A stretch of DNA of 17,911 bases, taken from the NCBI GenBank assembly GCA_036556825.1, contig DATBIR010000119.1, positions 1-17,911 of the forward strand, read 5' to 3'. Position 1 is the stretch's first letter; the number at the start of each line of letters is the position of its first letter. This stretch comes from JAJKJG01 sp036556825. Lineage in GTDB: Bacteria > Pseudomonadota > Alphaproteobacteria > Rhizobiales > Beijerinckiaceae. Below the pieces are notes generated by a model. The model was not told the origin of the DNA, did not search any database, and was given only the letters and a program-made list of their open reading frames with translations. The translations under genes and the position numbers were made by a program. Positions 17,027-17,911 of this stretch are shown here, in pieces.

Positions 17027-17467
17027 ATGCCGGGCTTAAGCTTACGCGAAGCGGCGCAACAGACCGGGACATCGAAGAGCACGATTCTGCGCGCCATCCA
17101 GTCGGGGCGACTGTCCGCCGCCCGCACCGACGACGGCGGCTACGCCATCGATCCGGCCGAGCTGTTCCGGGTTTATCAGCCGCGGCCGCAGCCCGATCCG
17201 GAGCAGGACTCCAAGGCGGGACACGGCGCCTCGGCCGCGACGGAAGCCGCGACCGAGTTGCGCATCCGCAACGCCCAGCTCGAGGCCGGCTTCAACGCCT
17301 TGAAAGCGATTCTCGAGGCGGAGAAGAAGCACATGGAAGAGCTGCGCGAGGATCGCGACCGCTGGGCCGCCCAGGCCGAGCGCCTCGCCCTGCCCGCCCC
17401 GCAGCCGCCGCAGGCGAGCCAGGCCAAGCGCGGCGGCCTGTTCGGCTGGAGGAAGGGGCAGGGCTGA
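17027..17467 (+). CDS. Small HTH (MerR/excisionase-like) coiled-coil protein
   Basis: A 146-residue protein with an N-terminal helix-turn-helix of the MerR/excisionase type at about 4-50 (LSLREAAQQTGTSKSTILRAIQSG, then AARTDDGGYAIDPAELFRVY). A Pro- and Gln-rich linker follows, then a heptad-like helix at about 75-122 containing EAEKKHMEELREDRDRWAAQAERL, and a short basic end with GLFGWRKGQG. This layout recalls small DNA-binding proteins found mostly on plasmids and mobile elements, with an HTH plus an RDRWxxQAxxLL helix and a Trp/Arg-rich end. Its target and role are unknown. Likely it binds DNA as a dimer. The start has only weak ribosome binding potential (GGGACC). It is the only rightward gene right of 7.6 kb. 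Confidence 0.8.
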   Translation: MPGLSLREAAQQTGTSKSTILRAIQSGRLSAARTDDGGYAIDPAELFRVYQPRPQPDPEQDSKAGHGASAATEAATELRIRNAQLEAGFNALKAILEAEKKHMEELREDRDRWAAQAERLALPAPQPPQASQAKRGGLFGWRKGQG

Positions 17468-17686
17468 GCCAGCGCTCCCCCTCCCCTGCCCTGTCGGCCG
17501 AGCAGTATTGTGCTGAAATTTATTGCGCGTCCCGCAACGTGAAAATGTATTTAGACTTGTTTGCCCGCAGTGATTGCGCGCCGGGCGGCGCTGTCCGGAC
17601 GCGTGGTTGGCGCCGCGCTGCGCGCGGCCTGAGGCCCAAATCACGGGCCGCAGGACGACATTGGCGCAGACGGCCCCCGCATCATC

Positions 17687-17911
17687 TCAGAAGACGAAAA
17701 ACGAGTAATCCAGGTCGCGCACGAGGGCTTGCCCGTTCGACGACGTGATCGAGATGTATTCGATGGGATCGGCGCCGTCGTGCAGCGCGTAAAGGCTGCC
17801 CCCCAGGAATTCCAGCGTGGCGTTCGGGTCGTCGACGCCGAATTCGATGTCATCCCCGCCGGCCGCGCCGGCTCCTTCGAAATCGCGGATCGTCTCCGGT
17901 GCCATCGCATC
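17687..17911 (-). CDS. C-terminal end of an RTX-like secreted protein (partial)
   Basis: The last 74 residues of a larger - strand gene that enters from the right edge. The frame is open to the window end, and the internal ATG at 17905 is not taken as the start. The sequence is acidic with ETIRDFEGAGAAGGDDIEFG, then GGSLYALHDG and EYISI, and ends in LVRDLDYSFFVF. This pattern matches the C-terminal beta-roll and type I secretion end of RTX/serralysin-type calcium-binding proteins. The function of the missing part (protease, adhesin or other) cannot be told. The 219-base gap to the left (17468-17686) contains an AT-richer piece at about 17508-17568 but no supported gene or clear terminator. 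Confidence 0.65.
   Translation of the reverse strand, partial: DAMAPETIRDFEGAGAAGGDDIEFGVDDPNATLEFLGGSLYALHDGADPIEYISITSSNGQALVRDLDYSFFVF

Noticed and set aside
17011..17748. A 245-codon + strand frame overlapping the HTH gene
   Set aside because: It is a shadow frame of the HTH gene that continues into the gap and shows Arg-rich, domain-free sequence.

Overview
The window is GC-rich chromosomal DNA from an alphaproteobacterium, most likely of the order Hyphomicrobiales (Rhizobiales). This rests on the SUF gene order, the dacC-tmk-holB-metG-tatD-MBL gene order, a CtrA-type box, and an intergenic repeat that I recall from Bradyrhizobium-like genomes. No species can be named. No rRNA, tRNA, CRISPR array, transposase or prophage was seen.

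Region 1 (1-4787, + strand) is the 3' part of a SUF iron-sulfur cluster assembly operon: sufC (5' end outside the window), sufD, sufS, a SufT/MIP18-type DUF59 gene, an inserted VOC/glyoxalase-like gene, sufA, and a small TfoX N-terminal-domain gene. SufS supplies persulfide sulfur, SufC and SufD belong to the scaffold complex with SufB (outside), and SufA and SufT act in cluster transfer and maturation.

Region 2 (4795-7536, - strand) holds a diguanylate cyclase without the usual inhibitory I-site, and an RhlE-type DEAD-box RNA helicase with a long Arg/Gly/Glu-rich tail. A long nested stem-loop covers the helicase stop region.

Region 3 (7537-7842) is a 306-bp gap containing a strong candidate for the XerC/XerD recombination site dif. 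Flanking genes and FtsK-loading-like octamers mostly point toward this site from both sides, so the window may span the replication terminus.

Region 4 (7843-16689, - strand) is a housekeeping run read right to left: rlpA, dacC (D,D-carboxypeptidase), tmk, holB, metG, a GH1-like glycosidase gene, a palindromic repeat, tatD, and an MBL-fold phosphodiesterase-like gene. Many junctions overlap or are only a few bases long. The glycosidase and the repeat interrupt an otherwise familiar order.

Region 5 (16690-17911): a 337-bp divergent gap with a full CtrA box lies between rlpA and a small HTH plus coiled-coil protein on the + strand. After an AT-richer gap comes the C-terminal end of an RTX-like secreted protein on the - strand.

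The most notable items are the candidate dif site with its surrounding polarity, the CtrA box before rlpA, and the glycosidase lodged next to the repeat. I found no clearly new multi-gene system.
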